From Verrucomicrobiota bacterium (GTDB taxonomy: Bacteria; Verrucomicrobiota; Kiritimatiellia; CAJWTS01), in assembly GCA_027623315.1 (NCBI GenBank), contig JAQBYD010000005.1:43002-107001 (forward strand): 64,000 bases of DNA. The letters run 5' to 3'. Below are positions 54,825 to 62,780 of this stretch, piece by piece. Both the position numbers and the translations under genes were made by a program. The first letter of the stretch is position 1. Each line of letters opens with the position of its first letter. The notes beneath the pieces are model-generated. The model was given only the letters and a program-made list of their open reading frames with translations. It was not told the DNA's origin and did not search any database.

Positions 54825-56380
54825 GAATCGTCGTCGAAGCTGAGCGCGCCTGTGGGGCAATGCCCGACGACGGCGTCAGCTACCTTTTGCAGGCCTTCGG
54901 CGATCGTGCGGTCGAACGGAACACCGATCTCCACGTCGAAGCCCCGGCCGATAAATGTCAAGCCGAGGGGTTCCTTGCCGTCCTCGGTGATGTCGACGCA
55001 GATGCCGCACGAAATGCACTTGCCCGGTTCGAACACCACGCCTGCATGGTGGCGCGCAAGTTGAAAGGAACGTCGCGACTCGCCCTGGAACCGCTTGGGG
55101 TCCACATCGTACTGCTCCGCATAAAGGCGTAGTTTGCAGTTGTCGGCGGCCCGGCAGTCGCAATGACAACAGCGTCCCGCGGCCTCGGCGGCTTCGCCGA
55201 CGAGGTCGCTGTCGACAAATTCTGAGTTGGCCCCCGTGACAAACGTGCGGTACTCCTCCTCGGCGAGGTGGGGTATTGTGGAGGTGAACGGGCGTCCGCC
55301 GGAGGGCGGTTCGGCGTTCTGTAGGTAGCGCTCGACCGCGTCGGCGGTGGATTTGCCGTCGCCCACTGAGCGGGCCACGTCACGCTGCGCGTGGACCGCA
55401 GCGCCGACCGCGAAGACGCCGGCGGTCTGGGTCGCGAACGACTTCGCATCCACGCGTATCGCGCGCGCCGAGTGCTTGACCTCAAGGGATTCGGTATCCG
55501 TATCGGCCAGGTTTCCGATCGCGAGCACGACGGCGTCATAGGTCTCGATGAGATCGCCCAGTTCGAGATCGCGACCCAGCCGTGCGTTGGCCTTGTATTC
55601 CATTCCCATGCGCGTGATGATTTCGATATCGCCGTCGAGCACGGATCGCGGCAGGTCGGCGGCCGGGACCGCGTAGCGCAGCGATCCGCCCGGCTCGGAC
55701 TGTTCGTCGTACACGACACAGGCGTGACCGGCGCGCAGAAGGTAGAAGGCGGTGGCAAGCCCGGCGGGTCCGCTCCCGACGATTGCAACGCGTTTTCCCG
55801 TGGAGGACCCACAGGCGGGAACGTAGCGCCGGTCCGCGGCGATATCCACCTGGGCGACCTCGCGCTCGATCATGCGAATCGAGACCGATCCGTCGAATTT
55901 CCCACGGCGGCATCCGTTTTCGCACGCGGCCCTGCAGATGTGCCCCACGACTCCCGGCAGGGCGACGGAGTCCTTGACCAACTTGATGGCTTTCTCCAGT
56001 TCACCCGCCGCCACCAACCGGATCACGGCCGGAATCTGCAGATGGGCCGGACAGATCCTCTGGCAAACCGGAATGCAGTCTCCAAGATGATCGCTGAAGA
56101 GTAGCTCCATTGCGGAGCGCCGGGCGTCACGGACGTCGGCGCATTCGCTTTCAACGGTCATGCCTTCTTCCGCCGGCGTTGCGCAAGAGGGCATGAAGCC
56201 GGTGGCACCGTTGACGCGAACGAGGCAGGCCATGCAGGAGGGGCGCGACTTGTCGCGCCCGGCGAAGAAGCACAGCGTGGGGATTTCAACCCCCACCTGA
56301 CGCGCGGCATCGAGCACGGTCGCGCCGGCAGAGACCGTCACCGTGTGATCGTCTATTTGGAGCGTTATGGACTCACTCAT
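54821..56380 (-). CDS. NuoG/GltD-like iron-sulfur flavoprotein, StnA-like transhydrogenase subunit
   Basis: A 519-residue flavoprotein. Domain order: a NuoG-type [2Fe-2S] domain (Cys37, 49, 52, 66 in PTLCFF...RPSCMACLV...PSCATP), a GltD-type Cys region (Cys102/106/110 in GDCIPVCQRICPAH; Cys149/153/157 in ICRAACENGC), a Rossmann FAD fold (GKRVAIVGSGPAGLATA, ~195-211) with a second nucleotide-binding part, then a NuoG-like C-terminal [4Fe-4S] module (Cys455/458/461 in CISCGIC and Cys508 in HCPTGAL). This order is that of the A subunit of Stn/Bfu-type bifurcating transhydrogenases, where it binds NADP(H). It overlaps the NuoEF fusion gene by 8 bp. It lacks the C-terminal NfnB domains. Confidence 0.85.
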   Translation of the reverse strand: MSESITLQIDDHTVTVSAGATVLDAARQVGVEIPTLCFFAGRDKSRPSCMACLVRVNGATGFMPSCATPAEEGMTVESECADVRDARRSAMELLFSDHLGDCIPVCQRICPAHLQIPAVIRLVAAGELEKAIKLVKDSVALPGVVGHICRAACENGCRRGKFDGSVSIRMIEREVAQVDIAADRRYVPACGSSTGKRVAIVGSGPAGLATAFYLLRAGHACVVYDEQSEPGGSLRYAVPAADLPRSVLDGDIEIITRMGMEYKANARLGRDLELGDLIETYDAVVLAIGNLADTDTESLEVKHSARAIRVDAKSFATQTAGVFAVGAAVHAQRDVARSVGDGKSTADAVERYLQNAEPPSGGRPFTSTIPHLAEEEYRTFVTGANSEFVDSDLVGEAAEAAGRCCHCDCRAADNCKLRLYAEQYDVDPKRFQGESRRSFQLARHHAGVVFEPGKCISCGICVDITEDGKEPLGLTFIGRGFDVEIGVPFDRTIAEGLQKVADAVVGHCPTGALSFDDDS

Positions 56381-58814
56381 CTTGTGCCTTCGCGCCTACC
56401 GTTTCGCCGCGCGCATCCATGTGGATGGTTTCTCCGACAACGACCTGGTTGCCTGATTCGACGACGATCGCCTTCTCCGGACATCCTACACGACAAGCGT
56501 CGCATCGGGTGCATAATTCGTCGTCGATCACATGCCGGCGATACGGATCGGGCGGAATCGCCGCTACCGGGCAGCGCTGTGCACAGATCGTGCAGCCGGT
56601 GCAGTTTTCCTGCACGACGTAGCGAACGAGCGATGTGCATGACCCGGCGGGACAACGTCCTTCGAGGTGGGCCTCGTACTCATCGCGGAAGTAGCGCAGC
56701 GTCGTGTTGACCGGGTTCGCCGCGGTGCGCCCCAGTCCACACAGACTGCCCGCCGCGGTCATTTCGGAGAGCTGGGCAAGTTGGTCGAGATCGCTGGACT
56801 TGCCCGTTCCCTCGCAGATACGATTGAGGATTTCGGCCATGCGCACGGTGCCGATGCGACAGAACGTGCACTTGCCGCACGACTCATTCATCAGGAAGCG
56901 CATGAAGTAGCGCGCGACATCGACCATGCAGTCATCTTCGTCCAGCACAACAAGACCACCCGAGCCCATGATAGCGCCGACCTCTCTCAGCGCGTCATAG
57001 TCGACCGGAGTGTGGGCGAGTGCCGCCGGAACACATCCGCCGGAGGGGCCGCCAATCTGAACGGCCTTGAACGCCTTGCCGCCGGGAACCGCGCCCCCGA
57101 TGTCGTTGACGATCTGGTGGATCGATGTCCCCATGGGGACCTCAATCAGGCCGGGCCGCCGCACCTTGCCCGCCAGCGCAAAGACCTTTGTGCCCTTGCT
57201 CGACTCCGTGCCGATCGCGGCGAAGCGGTCGGCGCCGTTGCGCATGATCCATGGAAGAACGCAGAACGTCTCAACGTTGTTGATGAGTGTCGGTTGTCCG
57301 TGTAAGCCCTGCTGCGCGGGGTAGGGCGGCTTAAGGCGCGGGATGCCGCGGCGTCCCTCGATGGATTCCATGAGGGCAGTTTCTTCGCCGCACACGAACG
57401 CGCCGGCGCCCTGGAAGACCTCGACATCAAACGCCAGGCCGGAGCGCATGATGCCACGCCCGAGCAGCCCGTCGGCACGGCAAAGTGCGATGGCCTCGCG
57501 CAGACGCTGTACGGCGTAAGGGTATTCGGCGCGTACGTAGATGATGCCCTTCGAGGCCCCGACCGCGTAGGCGGCGATCGCCATCCCTTCCAGGACCCGG
57601 AATGGGAACGACTCCATCAGCATTCGGTCCATGAAGGCGCCCGGGTCGCCCTCGTCACCGTTACAGATCACGACTTTGCCGTCGCCCTCGGCAGCAGACA
57701 CGACTTGCCATTTGCGCCCCGTGGGAAAGCCGCCGCCCCCGCGTCCGCGCAGGCCGCTACGACAGACCGCTTCCACAACATCCATCGGGGTCATGCTCTC
57801 CAGGCATAGCTGTAGCCCGCCCCAGCCATTCTGCGTGCGGTATGCATCAAGATCGAGTGGGTCGGAGCGTCCGTAGTGCTCCGTGGCAACGTGGAGCTGC
57901 GGCCCGTAGAACGCCGCTACATCGGGATCACGCGCATCGACGGGATAGTGCGCCATGGGCTCCCACACGTCGCCGTCGGCCAGCCTGTCGAGCGCGGAGG
58001 TCAGCACCGCCCGCAGGCGCCCGGGAGTACGCGGCGGGCGAAAGTGGCGCCGCATGATGCCGGGCACGTCCCTCGGCCGCACACGCGCGTACTGTATGGG
58101 CGGAGACCCCGGCAGGTGGAGTTCCACGAGAGGCATTTGCTCGCACATCAGGGGACAGCTCACGCGCTCGATTTCTACGGGGAGCCCATCGTCGTTGACA
58201 ATGCGCTCTATCTCCCGGCGCACCTCCTGCGTGCCGCGTGCGACGCAGCACGAGTCCAGGCACACCGTGATGCGCCCGGCCGCCGCACGGTCACGATCTT
58301 TCGAGTTGCCGTTGCGGCCCGGTGCCGCACTTCGCGCAGTCTGAAGCCGTCGGAAGTCCGCGAGAACGGCCGGCGCCGTCTGGTAGGACTGGTGGCCGTA
58401 GGTAATGTCATCCACCTGCACGACCGGGGCCAACGAACAGCATCCAACGCAGAAGACGTCCTCGACGGTGTGTTCCCCCTGCGGGTCCGTGTCGTTGTCG
58501 TCGGGAATCCGCAGATGTCTCCGCAGGGCCTCCGTGACGCGCGGCGCGCCGGCCATGTGACATGCGGTGCCGTGGCATACGCGGACGCTGTGCCGGCCCA
58601 TGGGGCGGCGGCGGAACTGGTGGTAGAAACTGGCGACGCCCTCGATCTGCGCGGGCGAGATGCCGGTGACCCGGCTGACGTGGGTTAGAATATGAACGGG
58701 TAGATGGCGGAAGTGTTCCTGGACGCCCAGCAGGATTGGAATCGCCGATTCCGGGCCCGTTCCGGTTCGTTCCAGGAGAGCGTCGATGAACGCCGCATCA
58801 GCGGCGTCGATCAT
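56373..58814 (-). CDS. Fused NuoE-NuoF flavoprotein, StnC-StnB/HydC-HydB-like
   Basis: The 813-residue protein joins subunits that are usually separate. Residues ~1-150: NuoE thioredoxin-like domain with [2Fe-2S] ligands Cys80/85 (VCHGTACHM) and Cys122/126 (FCVGCCS). ~180-260: a second thioredoxin-like [2Fe-2S] domain (Cys185/190, Cys220/224), as at the N-terminus of HydB. ~300-720: NuoF core with RGRGGGGFPTGRKW, GDEGDPGAFMDRMLMES, GAFVCGEETALMESIEG and [4Fe-4S] ESCGKCTFCRIGT. C-terminus: two ferredoxin motifs CTGCTICAQRCP and CTRCDACRVGCP. It should bind FMN and NAD(H). Start ATG 58814 (MIDAADAAF), 19 bp after the propeller stop; upstream frame to 59084 lies within that gene. Confidence 0.88.
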   Translation of the reverse strand: MIDAADAAFIDALLERTGTGPESAIPILLGVQEHFRHLPVHILTHVSRVTGISPAQIEGVASFYHQFRRRPMGRHSVRVCHGTACHMAGAPRVTEALRRHLRIPDDNDTDPQGEHTVEDVFCVGCCSLAPVVQVDDITYGHQSYQTAPAVLADFRRLQTARSAAPGRNGNSKDRDRAAAGRITVCLDSCCVARGTQEVRREIERIVNDDGLPVEIERVSCPLMCEQMPLVELHLPGSPPIQYARVRPRDVPGIMRRHFRPPRTPGRLRAVLTSALDRLADGDVWEPMAHYPVDARDPDVAAFYGPQLHVATEHYGRSDPLDLDAYRTQNGWGGLQLCLESMTPMDVVEAVCRSGLRGRGGGGFPTGRKWQVVSAAEGDGKVVICNGDEGDPGAFMDRMLMESFPFRVLEGMAIAAYAVGASKGIIYVRAEYPYAVQRLREAIALCRADGLLGRGIMRSGLAFDVEVFQGAGAFVCGEETALMESIEGRRGIPRLKPPYPAQQGLHGQPTLINNVETFCVLPWIMRNGADRFAAIGTESSKGTKVFALAGKVRRPGLIEVPMGTSIHQIVNDIGGAVPGGKAFKAVQIGGPSGGCVPAALAHTPVDYDALREVGAIMGSGGLVVLDEDDCMVDVARYFMRFLMNESCGKCTFCRIGTVRMAEILNRICEGTGKSSDLDQLAQLSEMTAAGSLCGLGRTAANPVNTTLRYFRDEYEAHLEGRCPAGSCTSLVRYVVQENCTGCTICAQRCPVAAIPPDPYRRHVIDDELCTRCDACRVGCPEKAIVVESGNQVVVGETIHMDARGETVGAKAQDE

Positions 58815-58833
58815 GGGCTGCTCGACGTTCGAG

Positions 58834-60564
58834 CTAAAGATCAACGGCATCCTCTTCGACGCAAAGCAGGCGCGCCGCGGTTCGTACGAACATGCGCCGG
58901 CCTGCCACGGCGGGGCTGGCGTCGCACGCTTGCCCCATGTCGAAGCCGGCGAGATGCCGATACGCGTCTGCGGCGGCGACCACATCGACGTGACCGTCAC
59001 GGCTGAAGAGGTAGACGCGACCGCCTGCGACCAGCGGAGACGCATAGTATTCGCGCTCGAAATCTTCACTCCAGCGAGATTCACCCGTCGCCAGGTCGAG
59101 GCATGTCAAGGTGCCGAATGTCGTCAGTAGATACACGCGTGTTTCGTCGCACGCGGGGCTGGTGACGTCGGGAACGCCTTCCCCGGCGCTCCACACGGCG
59201 TTCGAACCCGTGACGTCGCCTCGTCCAGTCGTTCGCAAGGCGAGCAGTTCCATGCCTGCGCTCGATGCCAGTATCATCCCCGAAGCATGCACCGGGGAGA
59301 CCGCGATCTCGCCGCTCAGCACGTTGGCGTGCCATAGCTGGGCACCCGACGACGGGTCATAGGCGATGACCGATGGGGCGGCGCAGGCGATGAGTTGCAC
59401 GCCGGACTCCGTGTCGGCGAGAATCGGCGAGGACCATGCGGCTGCGACGTCTCGCCGCGCGCGCCACCGTTCGCGACCGGTCGCGGCGTCGAGTGACAGG
59501 ACGATCGACTTTGCACCATCCTCGGTTCCCTGGTCGAGTTGCAGAATCAACTGGTCGTCGTGTACGACCGGGGATGATGCATGTCCGTAGGGATTGTCGA
59601 AGGGGCCGAGGTTGATCTCCCAGGCCCACCGGCCTTCGATGTCGAGCGCGATGACATCGCCATCGGCGAAGATCGCGTAGACGCGGCGCCCGTCGGTCGC
59701 CACGGTGGCGGCGGCGTGGCCGGTGTCCTGCATGACCTCAGGAGTCATTGAGCGGCGGGCCGTCCCGGCGTTCGCGTCGGCCGTCCAGAGCAGCGCGCCC
59801 GTGTCGGCATCATAGGCGTAGACCTGGCTGCGTTGCCCATCCGATCCGCTCAGGTAGATGCGTTGCCCCCAGACAACCGGAGATCCATTTCCCGGCAGGG
59901 GCACGTCTGACGTCCAGCGGACGGATCGGCCGTCGGAGAGATCCCATGCTAGAGGCGGATTGGCGTCGCGCGCCGAGCCGGATCCATCCGCGCCCCGGAA
60001 GAAGGGCCAGTGTTGAAGGAAGTCGGCGCGCGCCGGGGGCGGGCCGGAGGAGGGAGGCGTCGCACGTGACGATTGCCCGGCAGGGAGCAACGGGGGGTGC
60101 AACCCGAGCGCGACCGCGATGCATACGACCGAGCCGAGGCTGAAGAGGACTGTGGCGCGCGACATCGGGATCGCGGCGCGCTCGTCTTCGACGGAGCGCA
60201 GTCCCCACGACACCGGATCCGGATGGCGCCGGCGCAGCGTATCGGTGATGTGCATGGAGATGAGCAGGACGCCGAGGCCGACGTAAAGAGAGAGCATGTA
60301 AACGCTGGAGCCGTGGAGACGATGGAAAAGAGACTCGCGCAGCGCGAGGTCGCGGGATCGAATAGTCTCCTGGAGCGCCGTGTCGCCCCGTGCCGTCTGC
60401 AACTGCATCTTCAGGCCGTTAATCTCCTCGGAGGCGACGAAAGCCGGGACGCTGTCCTGGAGCTTGGTGTGGAGAAGCGCGCAGGAGACGATCAGGCAGA
60501 AGACGCCCGAGATCACGCTCGAGGCTCGAGCGACAGCGACGATCCGGTATGGCGCAATTTGCAT
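58834..60564 (-). CDS. Membrane-anchored PQQ-like beta-propeller protein
   Basis: The 576-residue protein has three predicted membrane helices in the N-terminal quarter (~14-32, ~88-105, ~137-156) and a ~400-residue beta-propeller made of PQQ-like repeats, seen from YAYDADTGALLWTADAN, VIALDIEGRWAWEI, LSLDAATGRERWRA, IAYDPSSGAQLWHA and TCLDLATGESRWSED. The repeats are of the kind found in WD40/BamB-like and PQQ-dehydrogenase proteins; no PQQ-binding disulfide pair or catalytic residues can be seen, so it is probably a scaffold. It lies between a NapH-like gene (16 bp upstream) and the NuoEF fusion gene. Confidence 0.85.
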   Translation of the reverse strand: MQIAPYRIVAVARASSVISGVFCLIVSCALLHTKLQDSVPAFVASEEINGLKMQLQTARGDTALQETIRSRDLALRESLFHRLHGSSVYMLSLYVGLGVLLISMHITDTLRRRHPDPVSWGLRSVEDERAAIPMSRATVLFSLGSVVCIAVALGLHPPLLPAGQSSRATPPSSGPPPARADFLQHWPFFRGADGSGSARDANPPLAWDLSDGRSVRWTSDVPLPGNGSPVVWGQRIYLSGSDGQRSQVYAYDADTGALLWTADANAGTARRSMTPEVMQDTGHAAATVATDGRRVYAIFADGDVIALDIEGRWAWEINLGPFDNPYGHASSPVVHDDQLILQLDQGTEDGAKSIVLSLDAATGRERWRARRDVAAAWSSPILADTESGVQLIACAAPSVIAYDPSSGAQLWHANVLSGEIAVSPVHASGMILASSAGMELLALRTTGRGDVTGSNAVWSAGEGVPDVTSPACDETRVYLLTTFGTLTCLDLATGESRWSEDFEREYYASPLVAGGRVYLFSRDGHVDVVAAADAYRHLAGFDMGQACDASPAVAGRRMFVRTAARLLCVEEDAVDL

Positions 60565-60580
60565 CCCTACGATTTCCGCA

Positions 60581-61975
60581 TCAGGTTTCCGCGTTCGCGC
60601 TTGCCCAGGCCGGCAGTGGTCGCCCCAGGCGCTTCAATTGTTCGTGTTCCTGCGGGCAGTAATCGAAGCAGCGCGCGCAGGCGAAGCAGTTGGCGCGGTC
60701 GGCCTCGTAGTCGTGGCGGGGACGGTGGACGGAGACGCGTAGCGCCTTGATGCCTGCGGTGAGGCCGATCCAGACGCCGCACAACAGACCGGCGAGCACG
60801 ATCTGATCGCGTGCCGTGCGCGCGCGCGCGTGGATCACATTCGCCGGTTCGCCACTACGGCGGTAGGCGTCGGATGCGTCCGTGGTGCCTCTCGCCGCGC
60901 CGCTGTCCTCGAGATGAATTCTCTGGGAGAGTGCGACATCGCGGTGTTTAAGTGCGAGGCCCTTCCCGGCCCAGGCGCCGAGTGCGCCCATTGCTGCGGT
61001 GATCACGGGCAGGACGATGATCATGACGGTCAGCCTGCCGCGGCTGACCGGAGCGCGCGGCGCGGTCGTCTCGAGGTCGGGCAGTGTGATGGCCGCATAG
61101 GGGCACGACTTCTCGCAGAGGCGGCATTGCGTGCAGGAGTCCGGGGTGATCCGAACGCGCCAGCGGGATACGGCCGAGAAGAGGCCGAGCAGTACGCCGT
61201 AAGGACAGAGGTAGCGGCAGTAGGGGCGCCCGATTACCGTTCCCGCAAGCAGGAAACCGATTCCGATCCAGACCATCATCGTGCTACCACTCAAGCGGAA
61301 GATAGGAATGAACGGATCGTACTGGCAGATCACGTAGCCACCGCCCGTGGCGGCAAAAACCACCGCCAGGCCGAGGTATCCGTAGGCGAAGCGGCGCAAT
61401 CCCTGGTCGAGCCAGGGCGGGACCTGCACCGGCTTAATCAACACGAGGTCCTGCAGCGCTCCGTGGGGGCATGCGGCCGCGCAGAAGATCCTACCGAAGA
61501 GGAGTGCTGCAAGCAGCGGCAGCACTCCGAACGCGAGTACGGTCAGGGGGATCGCGTACGAGGAATCGAACAGCGCCTGGGAGATGTTCTGGATGCTCCC
61601 GATCGAGCATACGCAGCCCTGGCGCCAGAAGCCGAAGTAGAGCATCGAAAAGACCGACAGCCAGAGGGTCTCGCGGCGTGAACGACGCTTCAGGACGAGG
61701 ACCGCGGCAAGGGACAGGACGCCCGCCAGGACGATGACATCGATATACTTCGCCACGAGGGACAGGACGCCCGCCAGGACGATGACATCGATATACTTCG
61801 CCACGAGACTGCGTGGCATCGTTTGTTGGATCACCGGCATTTCGTAGTTCGACTCGACGAAGTCGGGGGGTGGAAACCGCTCGATGGCCGGGCCCGGTGA
61901 GGGGTGCAGCAGCACCACGATCAACGCGAGCACCGTTCGTGCCGTGGTTATTGTCAGCGGGCTTCCCGGCTTCAC
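60581..61975 (-). CDS. NapH/NosR-like polytopic membrane ferredoxin
   Basis: From GTG 61975, overlapping the upstream stop by 4 bp (GTGA), the 464-residue protein has an N-terminal signal-like helix, then about five membrane helices. Two paired Cys motifs lie at helix ends (FCAAACPHGALQDL and YCRYLCPYGVLLGL), as in NapH/NosR/CcoG, with GCVCSIGSIQNI before them. A [4Fe-4S] motif CTQCRLCEKSCP and a C-terminal CFACARCFDYCPQE follow. Such proteins carry electrons between quinols and periplasmic partners. A perfect 48-bp in-frame duplication doubles LVAKYIDVIVLAGVLS in one helix. The in-frame upstream ATG 62134 lies within the neighbouring gene and lacks support. Confidence 0.88.
   Translation of the reverse strand: MKPGSPLTITTARTVLALIVVLLHPSPGPAIERFPPPDFVESNYEMPVIQQTMPRSLVAKYIDVIVLAGVLSLVAKYIDVIVLAGVLSLAAVLVLKRRSRRETLWLSVFSMLYFGFWRQGCVCSIGSIQNISQALFDSSYAIPLTVLAFGVLPLLAALLFGRIFCAAACPHGALQDLVLIKPVQVPPWLDQGLRRFAYGYLGLAVVFAATGGGYVICQYDPFIPIFRLSGSTMMVWIGIGFLLAGTVIGRPYCRYLCPYGVLLGLFSAVSRWRVRITPDSCTQCRLCEKSCPYAAITLPDLETTAPRAPVSRGRLTVMIIVLPVITAAMGALGAWAGKGLALKHRDVALSQRIHLEDSGAARGTTDASDAYRRSGEPANVIHARARTARDQIVLAGLLCGVWIGLTAGIKALRVSVHRPRHDYEADRANCFACARCFDYCPQEHEQLKRLGRPLPAWASANAET
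61711..61806. repeat. Perfect 48-bp tandem duplication inside the NapH-like gene
   Basis: 61711-61758 and 61759-61806 are identical. Being 16 codons, the duplication keeps the frame and repeats LVAKYIDVIVLAGVLS in a membrane helix. Perfect identity implies that it is recent, hypermutable, or an assembly artefact. Confidence 0.9.
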
Positions 61976-62544
61976 GTCTCGGGTTCCTCTCCCTGCAGAC
62001 GGTAGGGTTCGGAAGCCGGAACGCGTCGGATCGCGTCGGCGGGACATTCGCGCGCAATCGAACATTCGTTGCAGTTCACGCAGATGTCGTGGCGAATCTG
62101 GAGGAACAGCGATCCATTTCCGAAGGTGTTGCATCCTTTAACGCAGCGCGCGCACCCGATGCAGAGGGGCTCATCGACGCGGTACTCGTAGTATGGATCC
62201 TCGACGTACGCACGCTTGATAGCGCCGGTCGGGCAGAGCTGATTCTCGGCCCCCGTGTTCAGGTCCGTAGCCCGCGGCTCAAAGAAGCCGGTGCAGAGCT
62301 TGCAGTAGCCACACATAGCGTGCGCATGCAGACACTTGGCTGCAGATTGCTCGAGGACGCATTCGGTCGCGCATAGTCCGCACCAGGTGCAGCGTGCAGG
62401 GTCGATCTGCCAGACCTGGTCGTCGCCGGACACGCGGGCCACGAGGCCCCCGGCCAGACCGCCGAGGCCGAGCAGGCATACGCCCCGCGCCCCGGCTGCA
62501 AGGAACTCGCGCCGGTTGAGAGCGGGTGTTTCAGGAGAGGTCAT
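61972..62544 (-). CDS. Tat-exported polyferredoxin
   Basis: A 190-residue periplasmic iron-sulfur protein. The N-terminus has a twin-arginine signal (ALNRREFLAAGARGV, hydrophobic LLGLGGLAGGLVA). The mature part has Cys clusters CTWCGLCATEC, CGYCKLCTGFF, LCPTGAI, CIGCARCVKGC and CVNCNECSIAREC with CPADAI, enough for perhaps four [4Fe-4S] centres as in NapG/HybA-like ferredoxins. It lies next to the NapH-like gene (4-bp overlap), like NapG-NapH pairs. Electrons probably pass between the two across the membrane. Confidence 0.9.
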   Translation of the reverse strand: MTSPETPALNRREFLAAGARGVCLLGLGGLAGGLVARVSGDDQVWQIDPARCTWCGLCATECVLEQSAAKCLHAHAMCGYCKLCTGFFEPRATDLNTGAENQLCPTGAIKRAYVEDPYYEYRVDEPLCIGCARCVKGCNTFGNGSLFLQIRHDICVNCNECSIARECPADAIRRVPASEPYRLQGEEPET

Positions 62545-62780
62545 CCGGCGTCCTCCCGGATTCGGCGGCGCAGCAATTCGGCGGGTTCAAGCGCGCACGC
62601 CGTGAACACTCCGCATGCGCGGCAACGTCCATCGCTGACGCATGGCGTCGAGATGCTGCGCTTGCCGAGGGTCGCTGAAAGGGCGGCGAGGCCTCCCAGC
62701 AGCAAAGCGCGCGGCGCCGCCGTGAGAAATTCGCGGCGGTCGGCTCTACGCGGATGCGGTTTCCCGGACGCCGGCTTCAT
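62541..62780 (-). CDS. Very small Tat-signal cysteine-containing protein
   Basis: The 79-residue protein has a Tat-like signal (ADRREFLTAAPRALLLGGL, with RR) and a short mature part with CVSDGRCRACGVFTAC, four cysteines within 16 residues, enough for one iron-sulfur cluster or metal site. The start overlaps the NHL gene's stop by 4 bp (ATGA), and its stop overlaps the polyferredoxin start likewise, so it is translated in the operon. It looks like a shortened relative of the adjacent ferredoxin. Function unknown. Confidence 0.7.
   Translation of the reverse strand: MKPASGKPHPRRADRREFLTAAPRALLLGGLAALSATLGKRSISTPCVSDGRCRACGVFTACALEPAELLRRRIREDAG

Noticed and set aside
58815..59084. N-terminal extension of the NuoE-NuoF fusion (frame open to 59084)
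   Set aside because: The extension lies within the coding end of the propeller gene and has no NuoE similarity.
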